From assembly GCF_965208485.1 (NCBI RefSeq), contig NZ_OZ242344.1, positions 4,340,001 to 4,404,000 on the forward strand: 64,000 nt of DNA, written 5' to 3'. The notes under the pieces were generated by a model. The model was not told the origin of the DNA, ran no database searches, and saw only the letters and a program-made list of their open reading frames with translations. The stretch is from Poriferisodalis sp965208485 (GTDB lineage Bacteria > Actinomycetota > Acidimicrobiia > Acidimicrobiales > Poriferisodalaceae). This document shows positions 9,149 through 18,332 of the stretch, one piece after another; position 1 is the stretch's first letter; each line of letters opens with the position of its first letter. A program made the position numbers and the translations under genes.

Positions 9149-10042
9149 TCAGGCCTTGAAGAGGTGCGTCTCGAGCGTCTCGGCGGCTTCGCTTGGCAGG
9201 TCGCCTGCGGCATCGGTCGCCTCGTCGGGCCACGGTGCCGGTGCCGGCCACGGCACCGGCTCGACGCGTGACGCCCAAGCGGGTTCGCTGTGCGCGGGCA
9301 TCGGAGCGGGTGCTGTCGGCGCGGCTGCCGCTGGATGGATCTCTGACTGGATCGCGGGCTGGGCATGCAGGGCGTCGCCGATCAGCGGGGGATGCTCCAA
9401 AGTCGTGGGCTGCGCGATCGGCCTGAGCACGACCGCTTTGTCATCGAAGTCGTCGTGACCGCCTCGCGAGACTGCCGCGAGCCGATGAGCCGCCCCGGCA
9501 GCGGGCCAGATGAGCCGGAATCCGACGTTGGCCAAGCCGACGGCCGTCACCAAGTCTCCGAGCGTGATGACGTCCTGCAGCGGCGCGAGGGGTACTGCAC
9601 TTCCCAGCCACGCAGCGATCGTCGCGTCGTCTGCCCAGCCGCGTGCAGTGCCCAGCAGCACCCGGTCAAGCCCGTCGACGTCGATGATGCCAGCGGCCAC
9701 GACGGCGGCTTCGCTTACCGGCAGGTAGCCGTTCAGAAGCAGGACGGCGAGATTTGCGGAGATCCCCACCGCGACAATCAGCGCTCCGGTGACGTGCTGA
9801 TTGAGCACGCAGCTCCCAAGCAGCAGGGCCAGCGAGACACCGAGCGCGAATCGCCCAGCGAGCATGTTGGTGTCCAGCGTGACGGCGAAGGACAGGACTG
9901 CGCCGAGCACGAGCACCGGCCAGTGGTTGATGCGCAGCATCCGCAGTCTCACGAAGACATCGCGTGGAGCGACGCCTTTCAGCAAGGAGACGGAAAAGCC
10001 GACGCCGAGACCTGCGCTTGCCAAGAGTGCGATGAAGAACAC
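9149..10042 (-). CDS. DUF5317-like polytopic membrane protein
   Basis: A 297-residue protein from the GTG at 10042. It begins with a hydrophobic helix (VFFIALLASAGLGVGFSVSLL) and has about five membrane segments. Features fitting DUF5317 are 'RLRMLRINHWPVLVLGA', the 'LLLNGYLPVSEAAVVAAGI' segment and 'PLAPLQDVITLGDLVTAVGL'. The C-terminal 90 residues are a Pro/Ala-rich cytoplasmic tail. Function is unknown for the family. Upstream sequence remains open but lacks membrane-protein character, so I place the start at the first hydrophobic helix. Confidence 0.7.
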   Translation of the reverse strand: MFFIALLASAGLGVGFSVSLLKGVAPRDVFVRLRMLRINHWPVLVLGAVLSFAVTLDTNMLAGRFALGVSLALLLGSCVLNQHVTGALIVAVGISANLAVLLLNGYLPVSEAAVVAAGIIDVDGLDRVLLGTARGWADDATIAAWLGSAVPLAPLQDVITLGDLVTAVGLANVGFRLIWPAAGAAHRLAAVSRGGHDDFDDKAVVLRPIAQPTTLEHPPLIGDALHAQPAIQSEIHPAAAAPTAPAPMPAHSEPAWASRVEPVPWPAPAPWPDEATDAAGDLPSEAAETLETHLFKA

Positions 10043-10195
10043 CGCGCACCGACAGTACCGAGCGGTCGGTGCGGGCTTGGGGATGGTCTCGATGCCTGGG
10101 TCCCGATGTGTGCTGTCCGATGCGGGTGCCACGATCCAGTGGTATGTCCGAGGTCTGCTCGCGGGGTGCCGCCCGCTGTTCGCGCTGGTCAGAGG

Positions 10196-10470
10196 ACCGG
10201 TGCACCCCCTCCTTGCACGCCTCACCTCCCTCAGCCGCCGTCAACAGCCCACGGGCCGGCACCACGCCACGGTCATGCACCACGCCACGGGCCGGCACCA
10301 GAACGTGCTCACCCGTCGGGGCCACCACGGCCGGCAGCGCCGCGGCCAGCCCCGCACGGTCCGCGAAACCCCCCAAAGCGAACAGTCCCGCGCCCCACAC
10401 CACCCGACGCGCGTCACTGGCCAGGCCCGCACCGACACTGCTGTACGGCGGCCCGACGCATCCTCGCCCA
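10196..10470 (-). pseudogene. Transposase N-terminal remnant (IS1380-like), inferred
   Basis: The 505-bp gap between the DUF5317-like gene and ccmA has no intact gene. The minus strand reads 'VVWGAGLFALGGFADRAGLA', then 'VVHDRGVV...LLTAAEGGEACKEG'. This resembles the N-terminal part of IS1380-type transposases (a 'GLxxLxxFADRxGL' helix, then 'HDxGxVLxxLLxxxAxGGEACxD'), after which similarity stops. A partial direct repeat (CCACGCCACGG twice) lies inside. I take it as a decayed insertion-sequence fragment; the assignment is by eye only. Confidence 0.4.
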
Positions 10471-10547
10471 AGACTGACCGCCACAGCGAGAGTCCCGGAT
10501 TGTTCGGGTAGGGGCACGAGCGAAGCCGCCCGTAGCCTTGGCGTTCC

Positions 10548-11228
10548 GTGGGAGCTGCCGTTGCCTTCGAGGGCGTCGTGGCCCTGTTGGACCGCTTTCC
10601 CGCCTTGGCGGGTGTGGATCTCAGCGTGGAGAGCGGCGAGATGGTCTGCTTGCGAGGTCCGAACGGCGCCGGCAAGACCACGCTGCTGCGGGCTTGTGCG
10701 GGCCTCGTGCCCCTGCGCGCCGCGCGGGCCGAGGTGCTGGGCTTCGACCTCATCGCAGATCGGCGCTCGGTTCGCCGCCATGTCGGGTTGCTGGGACATC
10801 GGACGCCCCTGTACGGCGACCTGCGGGTCGGCGATCAGCTTCGCCACTGCGCAGCGCTCCACGACGCCTCCGGTGTCGAGACATCGGCGGCGGCTGATCG
10901 GTTCTCCCTCGAAGGCCGGCTGCTGGAGGTGCCGATTCGGCGGCTCTCGGAAGGCCAGCGACGACGCGTGGCACTGGCCTGCCTGACCGTCGCCCGCCCG
11001 CGGGTGTGGCTCTTGGACGAACCGCATGCCGGACTCGATCACGCCAGCAGGGATGCACTGGACATGCTGCTGGGCGACGCGGTCGAGGCCGGAGCCACCG
11101 TCATGTTCGCGACCCACGAGACGGGCCGCGCCCGGGTCGCGGCCGCCCGGCAGGTGACGCTCGTCGGCGGCCGAGTCTCGCTGAGCGCTTCAGCACCCGA
11201 AACGGGCAGCTCAGCCGATGTGGCGTGA
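10548..11228 (+). CDS. ccmA: Cytochrome c maturation ABC transporter ATP-binding protein CcmA
   Basis: A 226-residue ABC ATPase at the head of a System I cytochrome c maturation locus. CcmA with CcmB, C and D releases holo-CcmE at the membrane. Walker A is 'GPNGAGKTTLL' (about residue 38), the signature is 'LSEGQRRRVALA' and Walker B 'PRVWLLDEPHAGLD'. A switch His sits in 'MFATHETGR'. The start is GTG 10548. The stop overlaps the ccmB start by 11 bases, suggesting translational coupling. Confidence 0.9.
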   Translation: MGAAVAFEGVVALLDRFPALAGVDLSVESGEMVCLRGPNGAGKTTLLRACAGLVPLRAARAEVLGFDLIADRRSVRRHVGLLGHRTPLYGDLRVGDQLRHCAALHDASGVETSAAADRFSLEGRLLEVPIRRLSEGQRRRVALACLTVARPRVWLLDEPHAGLDHASRDALDMLLGDAVEAGATVMFATHETGRARVAAARQVTLVGGRVSLSASAPETGSSADVA

Positions 11229-11886
11229 GATCTGGCTGGTGTGCCGCAAGGACCTGACGGTCGAGCGACGCGCCCGTGTCACGCTCATCCAGATCGCCCC
11301 GACAGTGCTCCTCGTCTTGGTGGTGTTCGCCTTCGCGTTCGATGCGAATCCGTCGCTGCTGGGTGCCGGCGCGGGCGGCCTGTTCTGGGTGGCGATTCTC
11401 TTTGGAGCAGTGCTCGGCGCCAAGCGCAGCTTTGACATCGAAGCCGAAGAGGGGAACCTTGACGCGCTCAGGCTCGGAGGACTCTCCCCAGCGGCCATCC
11501 TGTGGGGCAAGGCCGCCGCCCTGGCCGTCCAGCTCGTGCTGGTCGCGCTCTTCACTGCAGCGGGGCTCGTGGTGCTGTTCTCGGCCACCGTGGAGGATTG
11601 GCTTCTGCTCATCACCGCAGCCGTGTGCGGCACGGCAGCGTTCGCCATCTGCGGGTGCCTGTACGGGGCGATGACGGTTGGGCTGCGGTCCGCCGATACC
11701 CTGCTCCCGCTGCTGCTGATACCAGTTGCAGCGCCGGTGCTCTTGGCCGGAACCCGGGCGTTCGACGTAGCGTTGGGGACCAGCGCCGATCAAGGTTGGA
11801 GCTGGACAGCGCTGCTTGCGGTAGTGCTCATCACCTACGTTGCGGTGGGGTGGGTGGCGGCTGGCCCGCTGCTGGAGGACGCTTGA
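11218..11886 (+). CDS. ccmB: Heme exporter membrane protein CcmB
   Basis: A 222-residue polytopic membrane protein with about six hydrophobic segments, the permease partner of CcmA. 'EIWLVCRKDLTVERRARV' at the N-terminus and 'SFDIEAEEGNLDALRLGGLSP' are typical of CcmB. Position directly after ccmA with an 11-base overlap confirms the call. The next gene, ccmC, begins 121 bases later; the spacer is Ala/Glu-codon-like and open but shows no separate gene. Confidence 0.9.
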   Translation: MWREIWLVCRKDLTVERRARVTLIQIAPTVLLVLVVFAFAFDANPSLLGAGAGGLFWVAILFGAVLGAKRSFDIEAEEGNLDALRLGGLSPAAILWGKAAALAVQLVLVALFTAAGLVVLFSATVEDWLLLITAAVCGTAAFAICGCLYGAMTVGLRSADTLLPLLLIPVAAPVLLAGTRAFDVALGTSADQGWSWTALLAVVLITYVAVGWVAAGPLLEDA

Positions 11887-12007
11887 GCCAGAGGCTGAGC
11901 CGGAAGGCGAAGCCGTGGCCCGAGCGGAGCGAGCAAGAGCGGGAGACAAGAGGCATCACAATGAGGAGGCTGACGACACGGCGCTTGTTGGGGGCTTCGG
12001 GCTCACG

Positions 12008-12916
12008 ATGACCGAGACTGCGGAGTCCGACCTTCGCCGGCAGGCCCAGCAAGCTGGATCCGTGTCGATGACGGGCAGCGTCGCGACGAGGGTGCTCGGA
12101 GCCACCGCGCTCGCCGCAGTGGCAGTGATGGCGGTATTGGCGTTGTGGGTCTCGCCTGCCGACGAGGTGCAGGGCGACGCGGTCCGCCTCATGTACGTGC
12201 ACGTGCCCTCCATCTGGGTGGCGTACGGCGGCTTCGTGCTGACGGCGTTCGCCAGTGCCAGGGTGCTGTGGCGAACCCGCAGCGGGGCTTCCGCTCGATT
12301 TGTGGGCCGCGTCGGATGGGCGCGCACCTGGCTTGCAGACCGCGACCGGCGCGGCAACGCCCACTCGGAAGGACTCCTCGCCGACCGGCAGGCGCGCCAT
12401 TGGGATCGAGTGGCGGGCACCGCCGCAGAACTCGGGGTGCTGTTCACGGCGCTCACGCTGGTGACCGGGTCGTTGTGGGGCAAGGTGACCTGGGGCACAT
12501 ATTGGCAGTGGGACGCCCGCCTCACCACCACCGTGCTGCTGTTTGTGACCTATCTCGGGTACTTGGCATTGCGCCGGCTCCCCACCGAGTCGCGGACCCG
12601 CGCGCGACGCTCTGCGGTGATGGCCCTCATCGCGGTGGTCAACCTGCCCATCGTCCACTACTCGGTGGATTGGTGGCGCACGCTGCACCAGGAAGCCAGC
12701 CTGGAAATCGGGATCGGCGGCGAACGCAACTACAGCGGCGAGATGTACTGGACGCTCATGTACTCTTGGGCCACCTTCACCGTCATCGCGTTGTGGATCG
12801 GAATCCACCGCTACCGGGTGCTGCGCTTGGAAGAGCTCGCCGAAGAGGCCGCACTCGAAGAACTTCTCTCGGCGCGTCGCAGCGAGCCGAGCCACGACGA
12901 ACCGGTGGCGGACTGA
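12008..12916 (+). CDS. ccmC: Heme handling protein CcmC
   Basis: A 302-residue membrane protein of the CcmC/CcmF heme-handling family. The tryptophan-rich WWD motif appears as 'WGKVTWGTYWQWDARLTTT', and conserved His ligands are in 'VHVPSIWVAYGG' and 'IVHYSVDWWRTLHQ'. CcmC attaches heme to CcmE on the outer face of the membrane. Compared with proteobacterial CcmC (about 245 residues) there is an extra soluble segment of about 45 residues between membrane helices (residues about 100-140, Arg-rich) and a charged C-terminal tail. ATG 12008 was chosen because residues upstream are repetitive and charged. The stop overlaps the ccmD start. Confidence 0.9.
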   Translation: MTETAESDLRRQAQQAGSVSMTGSVATRVLGATALAAVAVMAVLALWVSPADEVQGDAVRLMYVHVPSIWVAYGGFVLTAFASARVLWRTRSGASARFVGRVGWARTWLADRDRRGNAHSEGLLADRQARHWDRVAGTAAELGVLFTALTLVTGSLWGKVTWGTYWQWDARLTTTVLLFVTYLGYLALRRLPTESRTRARRSAVMALIAVVNLPIVHYSVDWWRTLHQEASLEIGIGGERNYSGEMYWTLMYSWATFTVIALWIGIHRYRVLRLEELAEEAALEELLSARRSEPSHDEPVAD

Positions 12917-13086
12917 TGACCTGGGCAGCCAACGTGTTCTCCGGCTACGCGCTGACCACGCTGGCGGTTCTCACCTACGCGACGTGGGTAGTGCGCCGCG
13001 GTCGCGCCCTCGGCCGCGCCCTCGGCATCGGCCCCGCAGGAGCCAGCCCGGATCCGAGCCGGCGGCCTGCAGAAACCAGCCAGTGA
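12916..13086 (+). CDS. ccmD: Small membrane protein CcmD-like
   Basis: A 56-residue protein starting at ATG 12916, overlapping the ccmC stop by one base. It has a single membrane helix ('SGYALTTLAVLTYATWVVRR') followed by a basic, Pro-rich tail. Size, topology and position between ccmC and ccmE match CcmD, the small subunit that helps release holo-CcmE from the CcmABC complex. Sequence conservation of CcmD is weak, so the call rests mainly on context. Confidence 0.75.
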   Translation: MTWAANVFSGYALTTLAVLTYATWVVRRGRALGRALGIGPAGASPDPSRRPAETSQ

Positions 13087-13646
13087 CCGACCTCAGCCCC
13101 CGTCATCCCCTATCCGCCGAGGGGGGCCGGACCGAAGCACGCCAGGTGCTGGGCCGTCGCCGCAAGGCCATGATCGGTGCCTTTGTGGTGCTGCTGGTGA
13201 TCGCAGGCGGCGCGGCCACGGTTGCAGGGCTGCGCAACGCCACGCTGTTCTTCCGCAATGCGGACGAGGCCATAGCCGAACGGGTCGAGCTGGGCGATCG
13301 TCGGTTCCGTCTGCAGGGGCGGGTGGTGCCGGCGTCGGTGGCGGTGGACGGGGGAGTGACCGCCTTCGAGGTGATCCACAACTGCGCTTCGGTGTCCGTG
13401 CGTCACAGCGTTGATCCGCCCGACCTGTTCGAGTCGCCTTGGATCCCCGTCGTGCTCGAGGGCCGCTGGGTGGCGGGCGATGTCGTGACGGTGGCGGGCC
13501 GGGACACCCACTTCTTCTCAAGCGACAACATGCTGGTGAAGCACACCAACGAGTACGTGGCGGCGAACGAGGACCGCCTGGGGAACCCGAACGAGCCTCC
13601 TGAAGGCTTCCTGGACGACTGCCCCTTCGAGGTGCCCCGGCTGTGA
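13083..13646 (+). CDS. ccmE: Heme chaperone CcmE
   Basis: A 187-residue protein starting at GTG 13083, overlapping the ccmD stop codon. An N-terminal membrane anchor (residues about 33-53) is followed by an OB-fold periplasmic domain. The heme-binding site is 'LVKHTNEYV', keeping the HxxxY pattern of classical CcmE, where the His binds heme covalently. CcmE shuttles heme from CcmC to CcmF. The C-terminus is short and ends in 'CPFEVPRL', with an extra Cys. Confidence 0.88.
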   Translation: MTDLSPRHPLSAEGGRTEARQVLGRRRKAMIGAFVVLLVIAGGAATVAGLRNATLFFRNADEAIAERVELGDRRFRLQGRVVPASVAVDGGVTAFEVIHNCASVSVRHSVDPPDLFESPWIPVVLEGRWVAGDVVTVAGRDTHFFSSDNMLVKHTNEYVAANEDRLGNPNEPPEGFLDDCPFEVPRL

Positions 13647-15616
13647 TTGCGGTGCTGGGCACGCTCGGCGTGGCCATCGGCCTCGTCAGCGCGCTCGGTG
13701 GGGCCGCAACGCTCGTCGCAGCGAGGGCCCTGCGGCAGCCGGCGCGCTGCCGCCAAGCGCTGGCGTGGATCGCGACGATGACGGTCGGCTGCGTGCTGGC
13801 CGTGGCTGCCATGGAGATTGCGCTGCTGAGCGACAACTTCTCGCTGGCCTATGTGGCCCGAAACTCCACGATCGCGACCCCGCTCATCTACAAGATCGCG
13901 ACCCTCTGGGGGGCGCTGGAGGGCTCGATCCTGCTGTGGGTCCTGGTGCTGTGCGGCTACGTCGCGGCGGCCGCATGGCGCTTCCGAGCGCGTACCGACG
14001 AGCCGACCGTGGCGTGGGCGCTGGCGGTCATGCTGGGCGTGTGCATCTTCTTCTTTGCGCTGCTCGCGGGTCCTTCGAATCCCTTCGCCACCCTCGCTGA
14101 CCCGCCGGTTGACGGCGGCGGCTTGAATCCGCTGCTGCGCAACCATCCCCTCATGGCCATCCATCCGGTGATGCTGTACCTGGGCTACGTGGGCTTCACC
14201 GTTCCCTTCGGGTTCGCTGTCGCCGCGCTCATCACGGGCCAGTTCGACACCCGCTGGCTGGCTGACACCCGCCGCTGGACGCTCGTGGCCTGGGGCTGTC
14301 TGGGCACCGGCATCATGCTCGGCGCATGGTGGTCCTATGAGGTCTTGGGCTGGGGCGGGTACTGGGCGTGGGATCCAGTGGAGAACGCCTCGCTGCTGCC
14401 GTGGCTGACCGCCACCGCGTTCGTGCACTCGCTCATCACCCAGCAGCGGCGCCAGATGCTGCGGGTGTGGAACCTCTCACTGCTCATCGTGACGTTTGCC
14501 CTGACGATCTTCGGCACGTTCTTGACCCGCTCAGGTGTGCTCGAGTCAGTGCACGAGTTCAGCGAGTCGTCGCTGGGACCCATCCTGCTGGGCTTCTTCG
14601 GCGCGGTCGTGGCGATCGGCGTGGCGCTGGTGGCGTGGCGAGGCGAAGCCCTGCGCACCTCCGCCAGCCTGCGGTCGGTCTGGTCCCGGGAGGGTGCATT
14701 CCTGGGGAACAACCTGCTGTTCGCCGTGGCGGCCTTCATCGTGCTGTTAGGCACGGTGTTCCCGCTCCTGGCTGAGGCGGTCTCCAATGAGCGCCTGGCT
14801 GTCGGCCGCCCCTATTTCGACCGGATGCTGGCGCCGGTCGGCATCGCCCTGCTGGGGCTGATGGCACTGTCGCCTGCACTGAACTGGCGCGGCACCCCCG
14901 CGGAGGTGCGCTCTCGACGGCTGCTGGGTCCTGCGGCTGCGGGGGCGGTGACGATGGTGCTGTCGGTCTGGGCGGGTGCGCACGGTCTGTGGCAGGTCCT
15001 GGCCCTAGGCCTGGGCGGGTTCGTCATCGGCTCTGCGGCGCGGCTGCTGTGGCTGGGCGCTCGGCGCAACGGCTGGCGCGGCCTGCTCGGGCGTACCGGC
15101 GGCGGGATGATCGCCCACATCGGCGTGGCCGTGATCGCCTTCGGGTTCATCGCATCGAGCGCCTACGGGTCGGAAGGGGAGTTCACGCTGGCACCCGGTG
15201 AGAGCGGCGAGGTCGCCGGCCACGAGGTCACCTATCTCGGGCTGACCGACGGCATCGAGAACGGCAACCGGGTCGTGCGGGTGCGCGTCGAGGTGGAAGG
15301 CCGGGGCGTGTTCGAACCCGCCGTGACGCGCTTCGCAGAGTTCGGCCAGCCGATCTCGACGCCGTCGGTGGCAACGAGCCTCGTCGACGACGTCTACCTG
15401 TCGCTGGCGACGATTCCCGACGAGGGCAGCAGCGAGGTGGCGCTGCGGGTGCTGATCAAGCCGCTCGTGGCATGGATGTGGCTGGGTGGCGCTGTGCTGG
15501 CCCTCGGTGTGGCTGCGGCCTTGGTCCCCACCCGGATCGGGGCCCGCGACCGGATCCGCCGCCGCAGCTCTGCTGACGAGCGAGATGTCGCAGCGTCTGT
15601 GGAGCGTCGCCCGTGA
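13643..15616 (+). CDS. ccmF: Cytochrome c heme lyase subunit CcmF
   Basis: A 657-residue polytopic membrane protein with about 14-15 helices. The WWD signature 'GWGGYWAWDPVENASLLPW' is intact, with 'HPVMLYLGYVGFTVPF' and 'LTRSGVLESVHEF' also typical. CcmF with CcmH ligates heme from CcmE to apocytochrome CxxCH motifs. The start GTG 13643 overlaps the ccmE stop by four bases, so ccmA to ccmF read as one coupled operon. The C-terminal tail is Arg-rich. Confidence 0.93.
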   Translation: MIAVLGTLGVAIGLVSALGGAATLVAARALRQPARCRQALAWIATMTVGCVLAVAAMEIALLSDNFSLAYVARNSTIATPLIYKIATLWGALEGSILLWVLVLCGYVAAAAWRFRARTDEPTVAWALAVMLGVCIFFFALLAGPSNPFATLADPPVDGGGLNPLLRNHPLMAIHPVMLYLGYVGFTVPFGFAVAALITGQFDTRWLADTRRWTLVAWGCLGTGIMLGAWWSYEVLGWGGYWAWDPVENASLLPWLTATAFVHSLITQQRRQMLRVWNLSLLIVTFALTIFGTFLTRSGVLESVHEFSESSLGPILLGFFGAVVAIGVALVAWRGEALRTSASLRSVWSREGAFLGNNLLFAVAAFIVLLGTVFPLLAEAVSNERLAVGRPYFDRMLAPVGIALLGLMALSPALNWRGTPAEVRSRRLLGPAAAGAVTMVLSVWAGAHGLWQVLALGLGGFVIGSAARLLWLGARRNGWRGLLGRTGGGMIAHIGVAVIAFGFIASSAYGSEGEFTLAPGESGEVAGHEVTYLGLTDGIENGNRVVRVRVEVEGRGVFEPAVTRFAEFGQPISTPSVATSLVDDVYLSLATIPDEGSSEVALRVLIKPLVAWMWLGGAVLALGVAAALVPTRIGARDRIRRRSSADERDVAASVERRP

Positions 15617-15629
15617 CGCTGGCTTGGCT

Positions 15630-16045
15630 GGTTAAGGAGCTCTTCGCGTTTTGGCGTGGGGTGAGGTCGTCGAGCAGGGTCCAGTTCGGTTTGCCGGCAT
15701 AGAGCAGGACTCAGGTTCTGTAGTGGTCGAAGTTGGGGGTCTCGAATGGCACGCGTTTGATCAGCTTGGCGGGGTTGTTGGCTGCCTCGGTCGGTTCGTT
15801 GGTGACCCGCTAGCGGTGCCGGTTGGCGATCTGGGTGCGCCAGGCGTGCAGGGTGCGGCCGAGTTTGTTCAGCTCCGGGCTGAACGTCTCGTCGCGCGGG
15901 TCGCGTGAGGGCTCGTCGAGCGCTTCGAGAGCGAGGTCGCGGTCGGGTATCCGGTAGATGCCGCGCAGGGTTTCCTTGGCGTGCCAGGCGTCGCGGGCCT
16001 CGCCGCGGGGGTCGCCGGCTGCGAGCAGGCCAATTTGCCATCGTT
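15630..16045 (-). pseudogene. ISL3-family transposase C-terminal remnant
   Basis: The minus strand from about 16045 reads 'GLLAAGDPRGEARDAWHAKE', 'LRGIYRIPDRDLALEALDE', 'LNKLGRTLHAWRTQIANRHR', stop, 'RVTNEPTEAANNPAKLIKRV', stop, 'VLLYAGKPNWTLLDDLTP'. This is the C-terminal part of an ISL3-type transposase (the conserved 'TN.PTEAANN..KLIKR' block) with at least two in-frame stop codons. It splits the ccm locus between ccmF and ccmG. The remaining 16046-16292 holds no gene that I recognise and probably contains the other end of the decayed element and the ccmG promoter. Confidence 0.75.
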
Positions 16046-16292
16046 GGGAGTCGTCTCAGGCATCGTTGCTTTGGCCCGGCTGTCGAGGCGTGAAGACTTG
16101 TGAGGTTGTTGCTTCCGTTGCTAGGTTGCAGATCATGCGCGTGGTCGTGTCCTTTTGCGTCCGGCCCTTGCATGCCTCCGTCGGCTCCACGGTTTGATGC
16201 CCGAACGGGCTTGACGAAGGCCGGGGTTGGCAGCGGGTGGACGCGATGGCCAGATGCGTAAGCAGTCGTGGTACTGCCAGACGCAGGACGTG

Positions 16293-17015
16293 ATGTCGGC
16301 TGCTGACGGCTTTGCGGATGAGGCCCGCCTATCTCGCCACGATGTCGACCCTGAAACTCAAGGATGCTCGCGCTCGTGGGTTCGCATCGGCGCGGTGCTC
16401 GTCGGCCTCATGGCGGCCTCCCTTGTCGCGCTGCTCGCAACGAGGGATTCCGACGGCGGCAGCATCCGCGCGGCCAGCCCGCTCATCGGCGAATTGGTTC
16501 CGCCACTGCGCGGTGAGCTCATCTGGCCGCCCGAGTCGTTCCTCGATGCCGGCGGCGCTCAGGCCTTGCCGGCGGTGCGGATCGGTCCCGATGAGGTGGC
16601 GCGTTTCGACATCGATGCTGCGGGACCGATGTCTTCGAGTCCGCGCTGGGTGCTGGTCAACTTCTTCGCCTCGTGGTGCGTGCCGTGCGAGCGAGAGCAC
16701 CCGGCGCTCGCGACGTGGGCGGCTCGCCACTCCCGCGACGGTGTCCTGGTGGCCGTGCCGTTCGGCGACCGGACGTCCGACGCGATCGCGTTCTACGAAC
16801 GCCTCGGCGGCGACTGGTCAGTCGTCGACGATCTCGATTCCCGCTGGGCGGTCGAGTTCGGCGTGCTGCGTCCGCCCGAATCGTTCCTGATCACACCCGA
16901 CGGCATCGTGGCGGCACGCTGGCAGGGCCAGATCAGCGCGGACGATCCTGACGATGTCATAGCGCTGCTGCTGGGCGCTGCCAGCGGCGACGCCGCGCCA
17001 GCGCCGGGCCCATGA
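16293..17015 (+). CDS. ccmG: Membrane-anchored thioredoxin-like protein CcmG/TlpA type
   Basis: About 240 residues from ATG 16293 (a GTG at 16227 would add 22). A single membrane helix (about residues 32-52) anchors a thioredoxin fold with the active site 'FFASWCVPCEREHPAL' (WCVPC). 'VAVPFGDRTSDAIAFYERLG' and 'PPESFLITPDGIVAARWQG' are typical of CcmG/DsbE. It should keep apocytochrome c CxxCH cysteines reduced on the outer side of the membrane. It lies seven bases before ccmH. Confidence 0.88.
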   Translation: MSAADGFADEARLSRHDVDPETQGCSRSWVRIGAVLVGLMAASLVALLATRDSDGGSIRAASPLIGELVPPLRGELIWPPESFLDAGGAQALPAVRIGPDEVARFDIDAAGPMSSSPRWVLVNFFASWCVPCEREHPALATWAARHSRDGVLVAVPFGDRTSDAIAFYERLGGDWSVVDDLDSRWAVEFGVLRPPESFLITPDGIVAARWQGQISADDPDDVIALLLGAASGDAAPAPGP

Positions 17016-17022
17016 GCCCGCC

Positions 17023-18225
17023 ATGAGCGACGTGGGAACGACCTCGCCGGCTCAGCCGGCTGCTCAGGCCTGGGGAGGCTCCCGAGCGCGGCGCGTCGGC
17101 TGGCTCGCCATCGCCGCGGTGGCCATCATCGCCGCCGTTCTTGCGGCGACCGCTTCGCGCCCACCGGCGACCGAGTCGGAGCGGGCCTATGAGCTGAAGC
17201 AGGCCACCCTCTGCCCAGTCTGCGACGGCCAGAGCGTGCTCGAATCGAACGCACCTGCGGCGGCGGCCATGCGCCGCCAGATCGACCTGTGGGTCGACGA
17301 GGGTCGCACCGACACGCAGATTCGCGCAGACCTCGCCGCTGCCTACGGCGATGACGTCAATGCGCTGCCGCCCGGCGAAGGCGTGGGCACGCTGGTGTGG
17401 GCGCTCCCGGTAGCCGCGTTCGCGGCGGCAGCGGCCGGCCTCTGGGCCGCGACCCGACGCTGGCGAGCGCGGGCCGGCGCCCTCGACTCTGACGGCGTTC
17501 GGTCTGACGGCGCCGCGTCCACTACTGGGGATAACGCGGCTCCGCCGGGCCGGCGTGCCCGCAGAACCGGCTGGCGCAGCGCCACCGTCATCACCGTCGG
17601 TGCGCTCGTGCTCGTCGGCGCTGTGGCCGGCGTGCTGGTGGCCCGTTCCGCAGGGCTGCGCCTGTCGGGCGAGACCCTCTCGGGAGACATCGATCGCTCG
17701 GCTCGCTCGTTGCTGGTCGACGCCCAGCGGCAGTTCGCCGCGAACCAGCTCGACGAAGCTCGCGCCACGCTGGAGGAGATCTTCCGGCTCGACCGTGACC
17801 TGCGGGGTGCTTTGGTGCTGTCGGCCCGCTTGCATCTGCGCGCGTGCGAAACAGCCGCCGCACAAGGCGCCGACAGCGCTGGCCCTGGTGGCTGCGATCC
17901 GACCGCTGCGCTCGTGGACCTGGACCGGGTGCTGGCCGACGATCCCCGGGACACCGAGGCGCTGGCGCTGCGGGGCTGGCTGCTGGTTCGCATACCTGAT
18001 GATGAGCTGGTCGCTGCGGGCATCGCCTCGCTCGATGCGGCCGTGGCGCTCGAGCCCGCGGAGTTCGACCCGTGGGTGTTCCGCGGCTACGCAGCGCGAT
18101 TCATCGAGCGCGACCTCAATGCCGCGATCGGCTACTACGGCGCCGCGCTGGGACGCAGCCCGCCCCCCGCCATGGCTGCGGCTTTGGAGAACGCAATTGC
18201 CGAGATGCACGCAGAACTCGAATAG
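17023..18225 (+). CDS. ccmH: CcmH with C-terminal TPR (CcmI-like) region
   Basis: A 400-residue protein. It begins with a membrane helix (residues about 25-46), then the CcmH domain with the redox motif 'LCPVCDGQSVLESNA' (about residue 64). A second and a third membrane helix follow (about 123-141 and 190-210), and then a TPR-like helical region ('LLVDAQRQFAANQLDEARAT', 'LALRGWLLVRIPDDELVAAG'). The fusion combines the CcmH thioredoxin-reduction role with the apocytochrome-binding TPR part of CcmI, as known in several lineages. It completes System I. Confidence 0.88.
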   Translation: MSDVGTTSPAQPAAQAWGGSRARRVGWLAIAAVAIIAAVLAATASRPPATESERAYELKQATLCPVCDGQSVLESNAPAAAAMRRQIDLWVDEGRTDTQIRADLAAAYGDDVNALPPGEGVGTLVWALPVAAFAAAAAGLWAATRRWRARAGALDSDGVRSDGAASTTGDNAAPPGRRARRTGWRSATVITVGALVLVGAVAGVLVARSAGLRLSGETLSGDIDRSARSLLVDAQRQFAANQLDEARATLEEIFRLDRDLRGALVLSARLHLRACETAAAQGADSAGPGGCDPTAALVDLDRVLADDPRDTEALALRGWLLVRIPDDELVAAGIASLDAAVALEPAEFDPWVFRGYAARFIERDLNAAIGYYGAALGRSPPPAMAAALENAIAEMHAELE

Positions 18226-18332
18226 CTGGCTGGTGTGGCGACGCCAGTAGCGTTCGAGCCACGCCGCTGGTGAGGCTGTGGCACCGAGGCAGCTTCGTTG
18301 CGGCAGCCCATCGCAACTGATCGAGGGCGACC

